Source: Marinobacter sp. EhC06 (GTDB lineage Bacteria; Pseudomonadota; Gammaproteobacteria; Pseudomonadales; Oleiphilaceae). From it: a DNA stretch of 64,000 nucleotides. Below the pieces are notes generated by a model that searched no databases, was not told the origin of the DNA, and worked only from the letters and a program-made list of their open reading frames with translations. The stretch covers positions 558,001 through 622,000 of the forward strand of contig NZ_LXYO01000023.1 of assembly GCF_001650915.1 (NCBI RefSeq), written 5' to 3'. Made by a program: the position numbers and the translations under genes. This document shows positions 1 to 14,444 of the stretch, one piece after another (the first letter of the stretch is position 1; each line of letters starts with the position of its first letter).

Positions 1-450
1 TTGCCCTGGGTAACTACGGATCATCTTCTGGATGTGGGTGCCGGCGGCGGATTGCCGGGTATTCCCCTGGCGATTGCACTGCCGGAAAAGCGATTTACCC
101 TGCTCGACAGTAACGGCAAGAAAACCCGCTTTCTCAACCAGTGTGTGTTGGAGCTGGGGTTGGGTAACGTGGAGGTTATTCATGGCCGTGCGGAGGATTG
201 CAGCCCCGAAGAACCCTTCGCCCAGATCAGCAGTCGCGCCTTTACCGCGTTGGAGAATCTGGTGAACTGGTGTGGCGATCTGTTGGCAAATGAGGGTGAG
301 TTCCTTGCCATGAAAGGTCAGTTTCCGGATGATGAAGTAGCTGCCCTCCCGGCTGGCTGGCAGGTAAAATCCAGCCATTCCCTGGACGTTCCCGGTGCCG
401 ATGGCGAGCGCCATCTTCTGGTGGTCGCCCGGGCCGCGAATTCCCGGTAG
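1..450 (+). CDS. rsmG: 16S rRNA (guanine527-N7)-methyltransferase RsmG, 5'-truncated by window edge
   Basis: C-terminal 149 residues of the SAM-dependent methyltransferase that makes m7G527 in 16S rRNA. The reading frame is open from base 1, and the first codon (ttg) lies inside the gene. The SAM-binding loop is visible at residues 10-25 (LDVGAGGGLPGIPLAI), followed by the family's DSNGKK segment near residue 36. Family members are usually about 205-215 residues, so some 60 N-terminal residues lie outside the window. The gene sits 50 bp upstream of parA, the usual rsmG-parA-parB arrangement near the origin in gammaproteobacteria. Confidence 0.93.
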   Translation: MPWVTTDHLLDVGAGGGLPGIPLAIALPEKRFTLLDSNGKKTRFLNQCVLELGLGNVEVIHGRAEDCSPEEPFAQISSRAFTALENLVNWCGDLLANEGEFLAMKGQFPDDEVAALPAGWQVKSSHSLDVPGADGERHLLVVARAANSR

Positions 451-500
451 TTCGGCAGTCGAATTTCTCTACCGCAAACCCATAAACAAGGAGGCAGGAC

Positions 501-1295
501 ATGGCGCGCGTGATTGCAGTGACCAATCAGAAAGGCGGTGTGGGCAAAACCACCACCTGCGTCAACCTGGCCGCCTCCCTGGCCGCGACCAAACGCCGGG
601 TGTTGCTGGTGGATATGGATCCCCAGGGCAACGCCACCATGGGCAGCGGTGTGGATAAAAATGCCCTGGAACTGTCCGGCTACGACATGTTGACCAAGCG
701 CGCCAGCGCTGCCGAGGTGATCATTCCCGCCGAGGCCTCCGGTTTCGATATCCTGCCGGCCAACGGCGACCTGACCGCCGCTGAAGTCGAGCTGATGAAC
801 GAAATCGGTCGTGAGCATCGCCTGCGCCTGGCCTTGAATACCGTTCGCGACAACTACGATTACATCCTCATTGATTGCCCTCCATCACTCAGCCTGCTGA
901 CGGTGAACGCCCTGTCGGCGGCCGACTCTGTACTGATTCCCATGCAGTGCGAGTACTACGCACTGGAGGGTCTGGCGGCGCTGATGAACACCGTTGAGCA
1001 GATCCAGGAAACGGTTAACCCGAATCTGCAGGTTGAAGGCATCCTTCGCACCATGTACGACCCGCGGAACAGTCTGACCCTGGATGTTTCCGGTCAGCTG
1101 AGTGAGTACTTCGGCGACAAGGTGTATCGTGCGGTGATTCCCCGCAATGTCCGCCTGGCCGAGGCGCCAAGCTATGGCGTACCCGCCCTGAAGTACGACC
1201 GGGCATCCAAGGGCGCCATTGCCTACCTCGCCCTGGCCGGCGAGATGGTGCGTCGCCATGGTTCAAAAAAGACATCCGCGCCGGTTGCGGTGTAA
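501..1295 (+). CDS. parA: Chromosome-partitioning ATPase ParA (Soj)
   Basis: Deviant Walker-type ATPase that positions the origin region together with ParB bound to parS. The Walker A motif KGGVGKTT is at residues 11-18, with the two lysines typical of ParA/MinD; the Walker A' region (LLVDMDPQGN) follows near residue 35 and IDCPPSL near residue 120. The 264-residue length is normal for chromosomal Soj proteins, which lack the N-terminal HTH of plasmid ParA. A strong ribosome binding site (aaggagg, 488-494) precedes the ATG. parB follows after a 60-bp gap and is probably co-transcribed. Confidence 0.96.
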   Translation: MARVIAVTNQKGGVGKTTTCVNLAASLAATKRRVLLVDMDPQGNATMGSGVDKNALELSGYDMLTKRASAAEVIIPAEASGFDILPANGDLTAAEVELMNEIGREHRLRLALNTVRDNYDYILIDCPPSLSLLTVNALSAADSVLIPMQCEYYALEGLAALMNTVEQIQETVNPNLQVEGILRTMYDPRNSLTLDVSGQLSEYFGDKVYRAVIPRNVRLAEAPSYGVPALKYDRASKGAIAYLALAGEMVRRHGSKKTSAPVAV

Positions 1296-1355
1296 CATAC
1301 CGCCCTGTCACTCACTTAAGCACAACGATTTTCAACGGGAAGAATGACTGACACC

Positions 1356-2231
1356 ATGGCGGCGAAGAAACGAGGATTGGGTGAACGTGGACTGGGCGCC
1401 CTGCTGGCGGGCTCCAAGGTCAATCTTGACCAGGAGCTGAAAGACCACGATGGGGAACTCCGCGAAGTTCCCATTGATCTGATCCAACGCGGCCGGTACC
1501 AGCCCCGGCGCGACATGGACCCCGCGGCCCTGCAGGAACTGGCGGATTCCATTCGTCAGCAGGGCGTAATGCAGCCAGTGGTGGTTCGTCCCATCGCCGA
1601 AGGCCGCTATGAGCTGATTGCGGGTGAGCGCCGCTGGCGTGCTACCCAGATGGCCGGCCTGGATAGCATTCCTGCCATCATCCGGGATGTTCCCGATGAA
1701 GCCGCCATCGCCATGGCGCTGATCGAGAACATCCAGCGCGAGAACCTCAATCCCATTGAAGAAGCCTTCGCCCTTCAGCGTCTGCAGGACGAGTTTGGCC
1801 TGACCCAGGCCCAGGTGGCCGAAGCCGTTGGTAAATCCCGCACCACCATTACCAACCTGCTACGATTGATCGGTTTGTCTGAAGACGTTCGTATCATGCT
1901 CGAGCATGGCGATCTGGAAATGGGCCACGGCCGAGCGATGCTGACCCTGGCTCCGGAACTGCAGATGCAGGTGGCCAAACAGGTGGTGGCCAAATCCCTG
2001 TCGGTTCGCCAGACCGAAGCTCTGGTAAGGCGGGTGCAGCAGGAAACCCCGGACAGCAAATCCAGAAAAAAGGGAACTGTGGACCCCAACATTCGCGCCC
2101 TGCAGGATGATCTGGCCGAGCGACTGGGCGCACGGGTGTCGATTGATCATGGTCAGCGTGGCAAAGGCAAGCTGGTGATTGAATACAGCTCCCTGGATGA
2201 ACTTGACGGCATTCTTGGCCATATCAAATAA
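1356..2231 (+). CDS. parB: Chromosome-partitioning protein ParB (CTP-dependent parS clamp)
   Basis: ParB/Spo0J protein that loads at parS and spreads as a CTP-dependent clamp. Visible parts are the basic N-terminus (AAKKRGLG), the GERRWRA CTP-binding motif near residue 90, the helix-turn-helix (LTQAQVAEAVGKSRTTITN) near 150-170 and a C-terminal dimerization domain. I prefer the ATG at 1356 because the product then begins MAAKKRG like other ParB proteins. An in-frame ATG at 1344 would add four residues but leaves the GGGAAG ribosome site only about one base away. No consensus parS site was found in the window. Confidence 0.93.
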   Translation: MAAKKRGLGERGLGALLAGSKVNLDQELKDHDGELREVPIDLIQRGRYQPRRDMDPAALQELADSIRQQGVMQPVVVRPIAEGRYELIAGERRWRATQMAGLDSIPAIIRDVPDEAAIAMALIENIQRENLNPIEEAFALQRLQDEFGLTQAQVAEAVGKSRTTITNLLRLIGLSEDVRIMLEHGDLEMGHGRAMLTLAPELQMQVAKQVVAKSLSVRQTEALVRRVQQETPDSKSRKKGTVDPNIRALQDDLAERLGARVSIDHGQRGKGKLVIEYSSLDELDGILGHIK

Positions 2232-2396
2232 AAGGTCGGGGTTTTATCGGCCTTCCGGGCCCCCTACGAAAGTTCGTACCTGGCTGTGTACACAACATGT
2301 AGTGGTGAAAAACTGAACGGCCGTCTATTTGTGACTAAAATTGCCAAAACCCAGTTATTACGCCGCTTTTGACGGACCGGCCGCTGCCCGGTTTTG

Positions 2397-2425
2397 TTGA
2401 TTCGTGCACATTGAACACATATAAT
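2397..2425 (+). promoter_or_regulatory. Probable sigma-70 promoter of the atp operon
   Basis: TTGATT (2397-2402), a 17-bp spacer and a perfect TATAAT (2420-2425) lie in the 271-bp gap between parB and atpI, about 80 bp before the atpI start. Spacing and hexamers fit a housekeeping promoter for the nine-gene ATP synthase operon. A small hairpin (acgaa/ttcgt) occurs near 2266-2277, and nothing else is recognisable in the gap. Confidence 0.65.
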
Positions 2426-2502
2426 CTGCGGCGCTCGTATCGGTGTATTTGCTTACTTTTTAGACGACATCGACCGAAAAGCACCGTACTTCCGGGACGA
2501 AC

Positions 2503-3793
<1,291 letters not shown>

Positions 3794-3853
3794 TCGGACA
3801 CCATTAAGCCGTAGTTCTAAACCCTAAACCCTTAAACTGAAAAACCTAACTGA

Positions 3854-4126
<273 letters not shown>

Positions 4127-4140
4127 TCGAGTCGCCAGAG

Positions 4141-4157
4141 CCGGGGTTTTACCCCGG
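4141..4157 (+). terminator. Intercistronic hairpin after atpE
   Basis: Perfect stem CCGGGG-tttta-CCCCGG between atpE and atpF with no T-run after it. More likely an mRNA-stabilising or attenuating stem that raises atpE output relative to atpF than a true terminator, since the operon continues. Confidence 0.5.
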
Positions 4158-4195
4158 TCAGATGATTCTTAACAAAACAGGCGAGAGGTGAAGAC

Positions 4196-4666
4196 GTGAA
4201 CATTAATTTGACGATGATTGGTCAAGCCATCGCGTTCTTTATCTTTGTCGTCTTCTGCATGAAGTACGTGTGGCCGCCAATCATGGCCGCACTGCAGGAG
4301 CGTCAAAAGAAGATCGCTGACGGACTGGCTGCCTCAGACCGCGCTGCGCGCGATCTGGAACTGGCTCAGGAAAAGTCAGCTCAGGAACTGCGTGAAGCCA
4401 AGCAGCAAGCTGCTGGTCTGATTGAACAGGCCAACAAGCGCGCGGCCCAGATTGTGGAAGCATCCAAGGATGACGCCCGCAAGGAAGGCCAGAAGCTGAT
4501 TGAGCAGGCCAAGGCCGAAATTGAACAGGAGCGCAATCAGGCCCGTGACGCTTTGCGTGCAGAAATTGCCACCATTGCTGTTGCCGGTGCTGAGAAGATC
4601 CTGGAAACCTCTGTCGATGCCTCCAAGCACAACGAGATGTTGGAAAAACTGGCGGCAGAACTTTAA
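4196..4666 (+). CDS. atpF: F1Fo ATP synthase subunit b
   Basis: Peripheral stalk subunit of 156 residues, matching E. coli. One N-terminal membrane helix (about residues 5-26) is followed by a long charged coiled coil rich in Ala, Glu, Lys and Gln that dimerises and holds the delta subunit. Start codon is GTG at 4196, preceded by gagagg. The product contains the usual [10 protein letters not shown] membrane-exit motif. Confidence 0.95.
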   Translation: MNINLTMIGQAIAFFIFVVFCMKYVWPPIMAALQERQKKIADGLAASDRAARDLELAQEKSAQELREAKQQAAGLIEQANKRAAQIVEASKDDARKEGQKLIEQAKAEIEQERNQARDALRAEIATIAVAGAEKILETSVDASKHNEMLEKLAAEL

Positions 4667-4681
4667 ACGACGAGGTTCATC

Positions 4682-5218
4682 ATGGCAGAACTGAGAACGC
4701 TGGCCCGTCCCTACGCAAAGGCAGCATTTAGTGCCGCTCAGGAGCATGAACAGCTGGCTGAGTGGTCCCAGGTGCTGACAGTTGCCGGGCAGGTCACCGC
4801 GAACAAAGACATTCGACAGCTTCTCGCGAATCCGGGTCTGGAAGAGCAGAAGAAGGCAGAACTGATTCTGGAGGTCGCTGAAGATGGCGTCACCGATCAG
4901 GTCCGCAACTTTTTCGCTGTACTGGCTGAAAACCGCCGGCTGACTCTTCTTCCTGAGATTGCAGCGCTCTTCAACACGTACCGGGCTGATCTGGAGCGCA
5001 CTGTTGATATCGAAGTCACCGCGGCTTTCGAGCTGACGGACGAACAGCAACAGAAGCTCGCCCAGGCACTTTCGAAGAAACTCGAGCGGCAAGTGTCACT
5101 CGCAGCGTCATTGGACAAGTCTCTTATTGGCGGCGTGATTATTCGCACCGGCGATATGGTCATTGACGCATCTGTACGCGGAAAGCTGACCAAGCTGGCC
5201 GACGCTCTGGGCTCCTGA
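4682..5218 (+). CDS. atpH: F1Fo ATP synthase subunit delta
   Basis: Stator cap protein linking subunit b to the top of F1. The 178-residue product has the family's N-terminal ARPYAKAAF signature (residues 8-16) and C-terminal [20 protein letters not shown]. The gap from atpF is only 15 bp, indicating tight coupling in the operon. Confidence 0.95.
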   Translation: MAELRTLARPYAKAAFSAAQEHEQLAEWSQVLTVAGQVTANKDIRQLLANPGLEEQKKAELILEVAEDGVTDQVRNFFAVLAENRRLTLLPEIAALFNTYRADLERTVDIEVTAAFELTDEQQQKLAQALSKKLERQVSLAASLDKSLIGGVIIRTGDMVIDASVRGKLTKLADALGS

Positions 5219-5246
5219 TTTCAGCACAAGGTTTGAGGATATTGGC

Positions 5247-6791
5247 ATGCAGCAACTGAATCCATCCGAGATCAGTGACATCATCAAGAAGAGAATCGAG
5301 AAACTCGACATCTCTTCCGAAGCAAAGAACGAAGGTACGATCCTGTCGGTATCCGACGGTATCGTGCTGATCCACGGTCTGGCCGACGTTATGTACGGCG
5401 AGATGATTGAATTTGCCAACGGCACTTTCGGCATGGCTCTGAACCTGGAGCGTGATTCCGTTGGTGCGGTTGTGCTGGGTGACTACGAAGATCTGGCCGA
5501 AGGCCAGAAAGTTCGTTGCACCGGCCGCATCCTGGAAGTACCGGTTGGTCCGGAACTGATGGGCCGTGTGGTCGACGCTCTGGGTAACCCCATCGACGGC
5601 AAGGGCGACCTCGGTACCGACCTGACCTCTCCGGTCGAAAAGGTTGCACCGGGCGTTATCGCTCGTCAGTCCGTTGATGAGCCGGTTCAGACTGGTCTGA
5701 AGGCAATCGACACCATGGTGCCGATCGGTCGCGGCCAGCGTGAGCTGATCATCGGTGACCGTCAGATCGGTAAGACCGCTGTCGCCATCGACGCGATCAT
5801 TAACCAGAAAGACACCGGCATCAAGTGTATCTACGTTGCCGTCGGTCAGAAGCAGTCTTCCATTGCCGCCGTTGTGCGCAAGCTGGAAGAGCACGGTGCC
5901 ATGGATCACACCATCGTGGTTGCCGCCGGTGCCGCCGATCCTGCAGCGATGCAGTTCCTGGCTCCGTACTCCGGTACCTCCATGGGTGAATACTTCCGTG
6001 ACCGTGGTGAAGACGCCCTGATCATCTATGATGATCTGTCCAAGCAGGCTGTGGCTTACCGCCAGATCTCCCTGCTGCTGCGTCGTCCGCCGGGCCGTGA
6101 AGCATACCCGGGTGACGTATTCTACCTGCACTCACGTCTGCTGGAGCGCGCGTCCCGTGTAAACGCTGATTACGTTGAGCAGCTGACCAACGGTGAAGTG
6201 AAAGGCCAGACCGGTTCCCTGACCGCCCTGCCGATCATCGAAACCCAGGCTGGTGACGTGTCCGCGTTCGTACCGACCAACGTAATCTCCATTACCGACG
6301 GTCAGATCTTCCTGGAAACCAACCTGTTCAACTCCGGTATCCGTCCGGCGATGAACGCCGGTATCTCCGTATCCCGGGTAGGTGGTTCGGCCCAGACCAA
6401 GATCATGAAGAAGCTTGGCGGTAACATCCGTCTGGCTCTGGCCCAGTATCGTGAACTGGCCGCTTTCGCACAGTTTGCTTCCGACCTCGACGAAGCAACC
6501 CGTCAGCAGCTTGAGCACGGTCAGCGTGTAACGGAACTCATGAAGCAGAACCAGTACAGCCCGATGTCTGTGGCTGAAATGGGTACGGTTCTGTTCGCAG
6601 CCAACGAAGGCTTCCTGGACGACGTTGATGTCGACAAGGTAGTGAAGTTTGAAGCGCAGATGCTCGACTGGATGCGCTCCGAGCAGAAAGACCTCCTCGA
6701 CAAGATCAACGAGAAAGGCGATTACAACGACGAAATCGCTGCCGGCCTCAAAGCTGCACTTGAGAAATTCAAGACCACTCAGAGCTGGTAA
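5247..6791 (+). CDS. atpA: F1Fo ATP synthase subunit alpha
   Basis: Non-catalytic nucleotide-binding subunit of the F1 hexamer, 514 residues as expected. P-loop GDRQIGKT is near residues 169-176, and the ATPase alpha/beta signature region ([17 protein letters not shown]) is near residue 365. N-terminal ([17 protein letters not shown]) and C-terminal regions are canonical. No anomalies. Confidence 0.98.
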   Translation: MQQLNPSEISDIIKKRIEKLDISSEAKNEGTILSVSDGIVLIHGLADVMYGEMIEFANGTFGMALNLERDSVGAVVLGDYEDLAEGQKVRCTGRILEVPVGPELMGRVVDALGNPIDGKGDLGTDLTSPVEKVAPGVIARQSVDEPVQTGLKAIDTMVPIGRGQRELIIGDRQIGKTAVAIDAIINQKDTGIKCIYVAVGQKQSSIAAVVRKLEEHGAMDHTIVVAAGAADPAAMQFLAPYSGTSMGEYFRDRGEDALIIYDDLSKQAVAYRQISLLLRRPPGREAYPGDVFYLHSRLLERASRVNADYVEQLTNGEVKGQTGSLTALPIIETQAGDVSAFVPTNVISITDGQIFLETNLFNSGIRPAMNAGISVSRVGGSAQTKIMKKLGGNIRLALAQYRELAAFAQFASDLDEATRQQLEHGQRVTELMKQNQYSPMSVAEMGTVLFAANEGFLDDVDVDKVVKFEAQMLDWMRSEQKDLLDKINEKGDYNDEIAAGLKAALEKFKTTQSW

Positions 6792-6798
6792 GAAAATG

Positions 6799-6828
6799 GG
6801 CCTGCGGCAATTGTCGCGGGCCGCTTTT
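6799..6828 (+). terminator. Intercistronic hairpin between atpA and atpG
   Basis: Stem GGCCTGCG/CGCGGGCC (one G-U pair) with an 8-nt loop, then gcTTTT. The operon continues into atpG 39 bp later, so this is probably partial attenuation or mRNA stabilisation. Confidence 0.4.
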
Positions 6829-6866
6829 CGTAGCAACGAGTGTCTAACTTGAGAAGGCAGTGAGTT

Positions 6867-9180
<2,314 letters not shown>

Positions 9181-9227
9181 TTTGCGCCTGAGCACTTGTT
9201 TCCGGATCGATCAAAGAGGCAACTGAC

Positions 9228-9650
9228 ATGGGTATGACCGTGCATTGTGATGTGGTAAGTGCCGAAACAAAGATCTATTCCGGATTGGTGGAAATGCTGA
9301 TCGCAGCGGGCTCTGAAGGTGACCTGGGTATTGCCCCGGGTCACACCCCGCTGCTGACCCAGCTGAAGCCGGGCCCTATTCGGATTATCAAGCAGGGCGG
9401 TGAAGAAGAAATTCTTTACGTGTCAGGCGGGTATCTGGAAGTCCAGCCCAATCTGGTGACTTTGTTGGCGGATACCGCTGTTCGTGCAAAGGATGTGGAC
9501 GAAGCAGCCGCGCTCGAAGCTCAGAAAGAAGCCGAGAAAGCACTTGCCAACAAGACTGGTGAATTCGAGTACTCCCGTGCCGCTGCAGAGCTGGCCGAGG
9601 CTGTTGCGCAGCTTCGTACCATCCAGCAGCTGCGTAACAAAATGCGCTAA
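9228..9650 (+). CDS. atpC: F1Fo ATP synthase subunit epsilon
   Basis: Small regulatory rotor subunit of 140 residues that inhibits ATP hydrolysis. The N-terminal beta-sandwich contains the family's [14 protein letters not shown] motif, and the C-terminal helical hairpin ([13 protein letters not shown]) is present. Last gene of the atp operon; a terminator-like structure follows. Confidence 0.96.
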   Translation: MGMTVHCDVVSAETKIYSGLVEMLIAAGSEGDLGIAPGHTPLLTQLKPGPIRIIKQGGEEEILYVSGGYLEVQPNLVTLLADTAVRAKDVDEAAALEAQKEAEKALANKTGEFEYSRAAAELAEAVAQLRTIQQLRNKMR

Positions 9651-9681
9651 GCATTTTCGTTTCGGGTTTGCCGAACACCGA

Positions 9682-9757
9682 AGCCGCATCCTGAGCGGCT
9701 GGAAGACCAACGTGTTACGTTGGCCATCCGGCCTTGAAGGGTGCGGTTTTTTATTTT
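9682..9757 (+). terminator. Probable terminator after atpC
   Basis: CCGCATCC (about 9683-9690) can pair with GGGTGCGG (about 9739-9746) around an inner hairpin CCAACGTgttACGTTGG, directly followed by TTTTTTATTTT (9747-9757). The T-run and the end of the atp operon support termination before glmU. The branched stem makes this less certain than a simple hairpin. Confidence 0.55.
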
Positions 9758-9798
9758 CAGCATTCAGAGAGTAAACACTCCGGGAGCCTGACTTTTCC

Positions 9799-11163
9799 AT
9801 GAGCCCGCTACACGTCGTCATTCTGGCCGCCGGCCAGGGTTCCAGAATGAAATCCGCATTGCCCAAGGTACTGCATCCTATTGCCGGCCGCCCGATGCTC
9901 CATCATGTTATCGAAACGGCTAAACAGCTTGGTGCCGAAAAGATCCATACGGTGATCGGCCATGGCGCTGACAAGGTCCGGGAAGCTACGACTGAAGCCT
10001 CGGTAAACTGGGTCACCCAGAGCGAGCAGTTGGGTACCGGCCACGCTGTCGCTCAGGCCCTGCCGGATTTGCCCGATGACGCGCGGGTTCTCGTTCTCTA
10101 CGGCGATGTGCCGCTGACCCGCCATGAAACCCTCGAGGGGCTGGTTGGCACCCTGGATGACAACACCCTGGGTCTTTTGACGGTGACCATGGACAAACCC
10201 CAGGGCTATGGCCGGATCGTCCGGGATGCCAATGGCGACGTGCAGTCAATCGTCGAGCAGAAAGATGCGTCTGCCGAGCAACAACAGATCCGCGAAGTGA
10301 ATACGGGCATCCTGGCGGTATCCGCGAAACACTTGAAATCCTGGTTGCCTACGCTCTCCAACAGCAATGCCCAGGGCGAATACTACCTTACCGACATTAT
10401 TGCCATGGCGGTGGACCAGGGCCTTCGTGTTTCGGTGTCCCAGCCGGAGAATCCTTTTGAAGTGCAGGGGGTCAACAATCGCCTGCAGTTGGCGGAACTG
10501 GAACGCTGGTTCCAGCGTCGGCAGGCAGACCGACTGATGACAGAGGGCGCGACGCTCGCGGATCCTGCCCGGGTGGATGTCCGCGGCGAGCTCAGTATTG
10601 GCAATGATCTGTGGATCGATGTAAACGTGGTATTCGAGGGTAAGGTCAGCCTCGGTAGCAATGTGTCCATTGGCCCCGGTTGTGTCATCAAGGATGCGAC
10701 CATTGCAGATGGAGCCGAGATCAAGGCACACAGTGTGATTGAGGGCGCGGTGATTGGCGCCAGTGCCCAGATCGGCCCGTTTGCCCGCATCCGTCCGGGC
10801 ACCGAACTGGCGGCGAATACCAAAGTCGGTAACTTTGTGGAAACCAAAAAGGCTATCGTCGGCGAGGGCAGCAAGATCAATCATCTGAGTTATGTGGGTG
10901 ATGCCTCACTGGGCCGTAATGTGAATGTGGGTGCAGGAACCATCACCTGTAATTATGATGGTGTGAACAAGTACCGGACGGTGCTCGGCGACGGGGTCTT
11001 TGTCGGCTCCAATACAGCCCTGGTTGCGCCGGTTACCGTTGCGGCCGATGCCACCATCGGTGCCGGGTCCACCATCACCCGTGATGTAGCCGACCACGAA
11101 CTGGCTGTCGCACGGGGCCGGCAGCGCAATATCGCCGGTTGGGAAAAGCCGAAGAAACACTGA
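9799..11163 (+). CDS. glmU: Bifunctional GlcN-1-P acetyltransferase / GlcNAc-1-P uridyltransferase GlmU
   Basis: Makes UDP-GlcNAc for peptidoglycan and LPS. The N-terminal uridyltransferase domain has LAAGQGSRM at residues 8-16 and the [11 protein letters not shown] segment. The C-terminal half is a left-handed beta helix of hexapeptide repeats, with the acetyltransferase region [19 protein letters not shown]. Length 454, normal. glmS follows after 30 bp, putting two steps of one pathway together. Confidence 0.97.
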   Translation: MSPLHVVILAAGQGSRMKSALPKVLHPIAGRPMLHHVIETAKQLGAEKIHTVIGHGADKVREATTEASVNWVTQSEQLGTGHAVAQALPDLPDDARVLVLYGDVPLTRHETLEGLVGTLDDNTLGLLTVTMDKPQGYGRIVRDANGDVQSIVEQKDASAEQQQIREVNTGILAVSAKHLKSWLPTLSNSNAQGEYYLTDIIAMAVDQGLRVSVSQPENPFEVQGVNNRLQLAELERWFQRRQADRLMTEGATLADPARVDVRGELSIGNDLWIDVNVVFEGKVSLGSNVSIGPGCVIKDATIADGAEIKAHSVIEGAVIGASAQIGPFARIRPGTELAANTKVGNFVETKKAIVGEGSKINHLSYVGDASLGRNVNVGAGTITCNYDGVNKYRTVLGDGVFVGSNTALVAPVTVAADATIGAGSTITRDVADHELAVARGRQRNIAGWEKPKKH

Positions 11164-11193
11164 TACAAACGATCAACAGACAGGTAGAACAGC

Positions 11194-13026
11194 ATGTGTG
11201 GAATTGTAGGCGCGGTTTCGGAAAGGGACGTTCAGGGCATCCTTCTTGAGGGGCTGCGCCGTCTGGAATATCGGGGGTATGACTCCGCGGGCATGGCCGT
11301 GATCGGTGGCGATCATAGCGTCCAGCGTGCACGGGAAGTAGGCAAGGTTGCCGCTCTCGGGGATGCCATGGCAGCAAACCCACTCGCGGGTCATCTGGGC
11401 ATCGCTCACACCCGCTGGGCCACCCATGGCGAGCCATCCCAGATCAACGCCCATCCGCACATGTCCGGTGAGCATCTGGCCATCGTCCATAACGGTATTA
11501 TCGAGAACTATCAGGAGCTGCGTGAAGAGCTCCGGGCCGACGGTTTCGAGTTCACCTCGCAGACCGATACCGAAGTCGTTGCCCACCTGATTGAGAAGAA
11601 CTACCGTGCCCTTGGCAACCTTCACGAGTCCGTTCGGGCCTCCATTGCCCGTCTTCGCGGTGCCTACGCCCTGGCTGTTGTCCATGCCGATGAACCGGAC
11701 CACATGGTGGTCTGTCGTGAAGGCAGCCCCCTGGTGATCGGCGTGGGTATCGGCGAGAACTTTATCGCCTCCGATCAGCTGGCCCTGCTGCCGGTAACCG
11801 ATCGCTTTATGTTCCTGGAAGAAGGCGACATTGCCGACATCAAGAAGGATGGCATCACCATTCTTGATCGCGAGGGCCATTCGGTGGAGCGGGAAGTGGC
11901 CCGCTTCGAACACGGCGCCGATTCTGCCGACAAGGGCGAGTACCGCCACTTCATGCTCAAGGAAATCTACGAGCAGCCCAAAGTGATCAAGGCCACCATG
12001 GAAGGCCGGGTCACCAAAACCCGGGTGCTGGAACAGGCCCTGGGTACCGAGGCTGCAAACCTCCTCGAGAATGTTCGTCATGTCCAGATCATTGCCTGCG
12101 GCACCAGTTACCACGCCGGTATGGTGGCCCGTTACTGGATTGAGGAGCTGGCCGGTGTCGCCTGCTCGGTGGAGGTGGCTTCCGAGTTCCGCTACCGCAA
12201 ACACGTGATTCAGCAGGATACCCTGTTCCTCTGTATCTCCCAGTCCGGCGAAACCGCCGATACCCTGGCGGCCCTGCGTCAGGCGAAAAGAGCAGGTTTC
12301 CGGGCAGCATTGGCCATCTGTAACGTGCCGGGTAGTTCCCTCGTGCGGGAATCCGACTTGGTGATCATGACCCAGGCTGGACCGGAAATCGGCGTGGCCT
12401 CCACCAAGGCATTCACCACCCAGCTCACGGCATTGCTGATCTTTACCCTGGCTCTGGCCCGTCATAATGGGCTGCCCGAGGAGCAGGAAGCTGAAATCGT
12501 CGAGGCCCTCCACCTCGTGCCCGGCCAGGTCAGCGATGTGCTGGCCCTGGATGGCGAGATCGCCGAGATGTCCAAGGCATTCATAGATAAGAACCACAGC
12601 CTGTTTCTGGGCCGCGGTTCCCAGTTCCCGGTCGCCCTCGAGGGTGCCCTCAAGCTCAAGGAAATCTCCTACATCCACGCCGAAGCGTACCCGGCCGGCG
12701 AGCTCAAGCATGGCCCCCTGGCCCTGGTCGACAGCGAAATGCCGGTGGTCACCGTAGCGCCCAACAACGATCTGGTTGAGAAGCTCAAATCCAACCTGGA
12801 AGAAGTCCGGGCCCGTGGCGGCGAGCTATTTGTCTTCGCTGATAGAAAGGCCGACGTGAAAGCCGAAGACGGCATTCACGTGATGCAGATTCCATCCGTG
12901 CATCCGATTACGGCTCCGATTGTCTACACCGTGCCACTGCAGCTTCTGTCCTATCATGTGGCGGTGCTCAAAGGGACTGATGTGGACCAGCCGAGGAATT
13001 TGGCGAAAAGCGTTACCGTAGAGTAA
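11194..13026 (+). CDS. glmS: Glutamine-fructose-6-phosphate aminotransferase GlmS
   Basis: Makes glucosamine-6-phosphate from fructose-6-phosphate and glutamine. Cys2, the N-terminal nucleophile after Met removal ([12 protein letters not shown]), starts the class II glutaminase domain; two SIS sugar-isomerase domains follow (ACGTSYHAG, then [21 protein letters not shown]). The C-terminus ends [11 protein letters not shown] as in the family. 610 residues, complete. No glmS ribozyme is expected or seen in the 30-bp gap upstream. Confidence 0.98.
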   Translation: MCGIVGAVSERDVQGILLEGLRRLEYRGYDSAGMAVIGGDHSVQRAREVGKVAALGDAMAANPLAGHLGIAHTRWATHGEPSQINAHPHMSGEHLAIVHNGIIENYQELREELRADGFEFTSQTDTEVVAHLIEKNYRALGNLHESVRASIARLRGAYALAVVHADEPDHMVVCREGSPLVIGVGIGENFIASDQLALLPVTDRFMFLEEGDIADIKKDGITILDREGHSVEREVARFEHGADSADKGEYRHFMLKEIYEQPKVIKATMEGRVTKTRVLEQALGTEAANLLENVRHVQIIACGTSYHAGMVARYWIEELAGVACSVEVASEFRYRKHVIQQDTLFLCISQSGETADTLAALRQAKRAGFRAALAICNVPGSSLVRESDLVIMTQAGPEIGVASTKAFTTQLTALLIFTLALARHNGLPEEQEAEIVEALHLVPGQVSDVLALDGEIAEMSKAFIDKNHSLFLGRGSQFPVALEGALKLKEISYIHAEAYPAGELKHGPLALVDSEMPVVTVAPNNDLVEKLKSNLEEVRARGGELFVFADRKADVKAEDGIHVMQIPSVHPITAPIVYTVPLQLLSYHVAVLKGTDVDQPRNLAKSVTVE

Positions 13027-13506
13027 TTGAAACTGCTGTATGCGACCCCGGAACGGATCTGTGGCTTCGAGGCCGAGTTTAACGCCTACCGAATGGACGA
13101 TCTTAGGGCTTGCGGTACCTCCACCTGACTGGAGGGCAAGACCCACTCGGACTATAAATGCGGCTACGAAACCTACCTCGCAGGTAACCGGGTTTCGCCC
13201 CTGAAGCTCACCGCTTACGTTGAGCATGACACGACGAGTCGATGGACCAATCGTCTTCAGGCCATGGTAGTGGGAGACAGGGATCGTTTTGACGGCACGG
13301 GCTTTGTCCGCGGCCCAGTGGAATCCTATGCAATTCTGGACCTGACTTGCCGCTAGCAGCTGCCGCAGGGCGATCTCACGTTGGCTGTCAACAATCTGCT
13401 TAATGAAGACTACTTCCCCGTCATTTCGCAGATCTACAACTTTGACACTCAGTACACCCAGCGAACGGGCCGCTCAGTCATGCTGACCTACGGACTGGAT
13501 TGGTAA
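13027..13506 (+). pseudogene. Remnant of a TonB-dependent receptor C-terminal barrel
   Basis: Starting right after the glmS stop, one continuous frame reads as the last 160 or so codons of a TonB-dependent siderophore receptor. Recognisable pieces are YETYLAGNRVSPLKLTAYVE, RDRFDG, GDLTLAVNNLLNEDYFP and the terminal GRSVMLTYGLDW with its stop at 13504-13506. Two in-frame stops (TGA 13126-13128, TAG 13354-13356) and the missing N-terminal plug and most of the barrel make it non-functional. Because the frame is otherwise kept, decay looks recent or driven mainly by point mutation after a large deletion. It probably once belonged to the siderophore locus that follows. Confidence 0.85.
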
Positions 13507-13532
13507 GGGACAATAGGCCGGTTTGTCCAACG

Positions 13533-14444
13533 CTAATGCGGGATAAGCCGGCTTACGAACCAGCATTCCGAAGCGGATGGGCCCTCGTCGAGGTCAGCGC
13601 AGGTATCTACCCGGCTGATCTCGAAGGACTCACACCTGGCATCCAGACGCCCCGTGACCTCTTGCCCGGCGTGCCACGATACCGGTACAGCGACGGCGCC
13701 ATCCTTCTGAGGCACTGCATCATCGATTTCAAGATCGGCGCTTAATCCCTGTACTTCTAGCCACTCCAGCACCGCAATTTCGGCGCATTGCTGGGGCGGT
13801 GTCAGCCTGCTAGAGCCCCGATAGCACGGCAGATAGGGCCGGCCAGCTGTTTCGTGAGCGATCAGAGGGGCCACATCCGGGTCTGAAATCCGGCCGTATT
13901 TCCGAAGCGCTGGAAATACGATCACGCTCGCAGCCAACCGGCACCCGCCCAGATGCGAACTCTCCCAGACCTCGAACTGTCCCTGCTGTTTTTGTGATTC
14001 TCTGGCCAGCGCCTGGTAGGTGCGGTATCCGAACTTGGCACAGCACTTGTCTTTCTTTCCGTGAGTGCAGCACAGAATCAGGTTTCGGGTGAGGGATTCC
14101 GGTGACCAGTGGCTCAAGGGCTGACGGTTTGCCACTGCGTCCAGCAACGCCGGAAGGGACTCGCGCTCTACATCCAGCCAGAGATTCTCGGGGAACAGAT
14201 ACAACCGATGGCGGTCTTCTGGCCAATGCCTGCGATGGATAAGGTTGACCCGTCGTCCCCCGGCCACGAGGGTTTCAATCCGGTCTACCAGGGCGGGCTC
14301 CATGTCATTGGCGATCCGAAGGCTTTTAGACCAGGCTCGGCGAGGCCAACTGATAAGCAGGTTGCATTGCGGATGGGCGCCGGTCCCGGGCAGAGGATCG
14401 CCCACGTCCAGGCTCTCCATGGCACAAAATCGCTGCCTGGTCAT
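13533..14444 (-). CDS. Suc_Fer-like (sucrase/ferredoxin-like) thioredoxin-fold [2Fe-2S] protein
   Basis: Cytoplasmic protein of 303 residues with the cysteine pattern of the Suc_Fer family: Cys125, Cys126, Cys134 and Cys135 in LCCTHGKKDKCCAKFG and Cys168 in SSHLGGCRLA. This suggests a thioredoxin-like [2Fe-2S] fold. In siderophore loci such proteins may reduce ferric siderophore after import; that role is inferred from context. Its start overlaps the end of the ABC ATPase gene by 4 bp (ATGA), so the two are translated together. Confidence 0.75.
   Translation of the reverse strand: MTRQRFCAMESLDVGDPLPGTGAHPQCNLLISWPRRAWSKSLRIANDMEPALVDRIETLVAGGRRVNLIHRRHWPEDRHRLYLFPENLWLDVERESLPALLDAVANRQPLSHWSPESLTRNLILCCTHGKKDKCCAKFGYRTYQALARESQKQQGQFEVWESSHLGGCRLAASVIVFPALRKYGRISDPDVAPLIAHETAGRPYLPCYRGSSRLTPPQQCAEIAVLEWLEVQGLSADLEIDDAVPQKDGAVAVPVSWHAGQEVTGRLDARCESFEISRVDTCADLDEGPSASECWFVSRLIPH

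Noticed and set aside
11173..12711. 512-residue open frame opposite glmS
   Set aside because: Antisense shadow of a highly biased gene; its protein has no domain pattern, and glmS is unambiguous.
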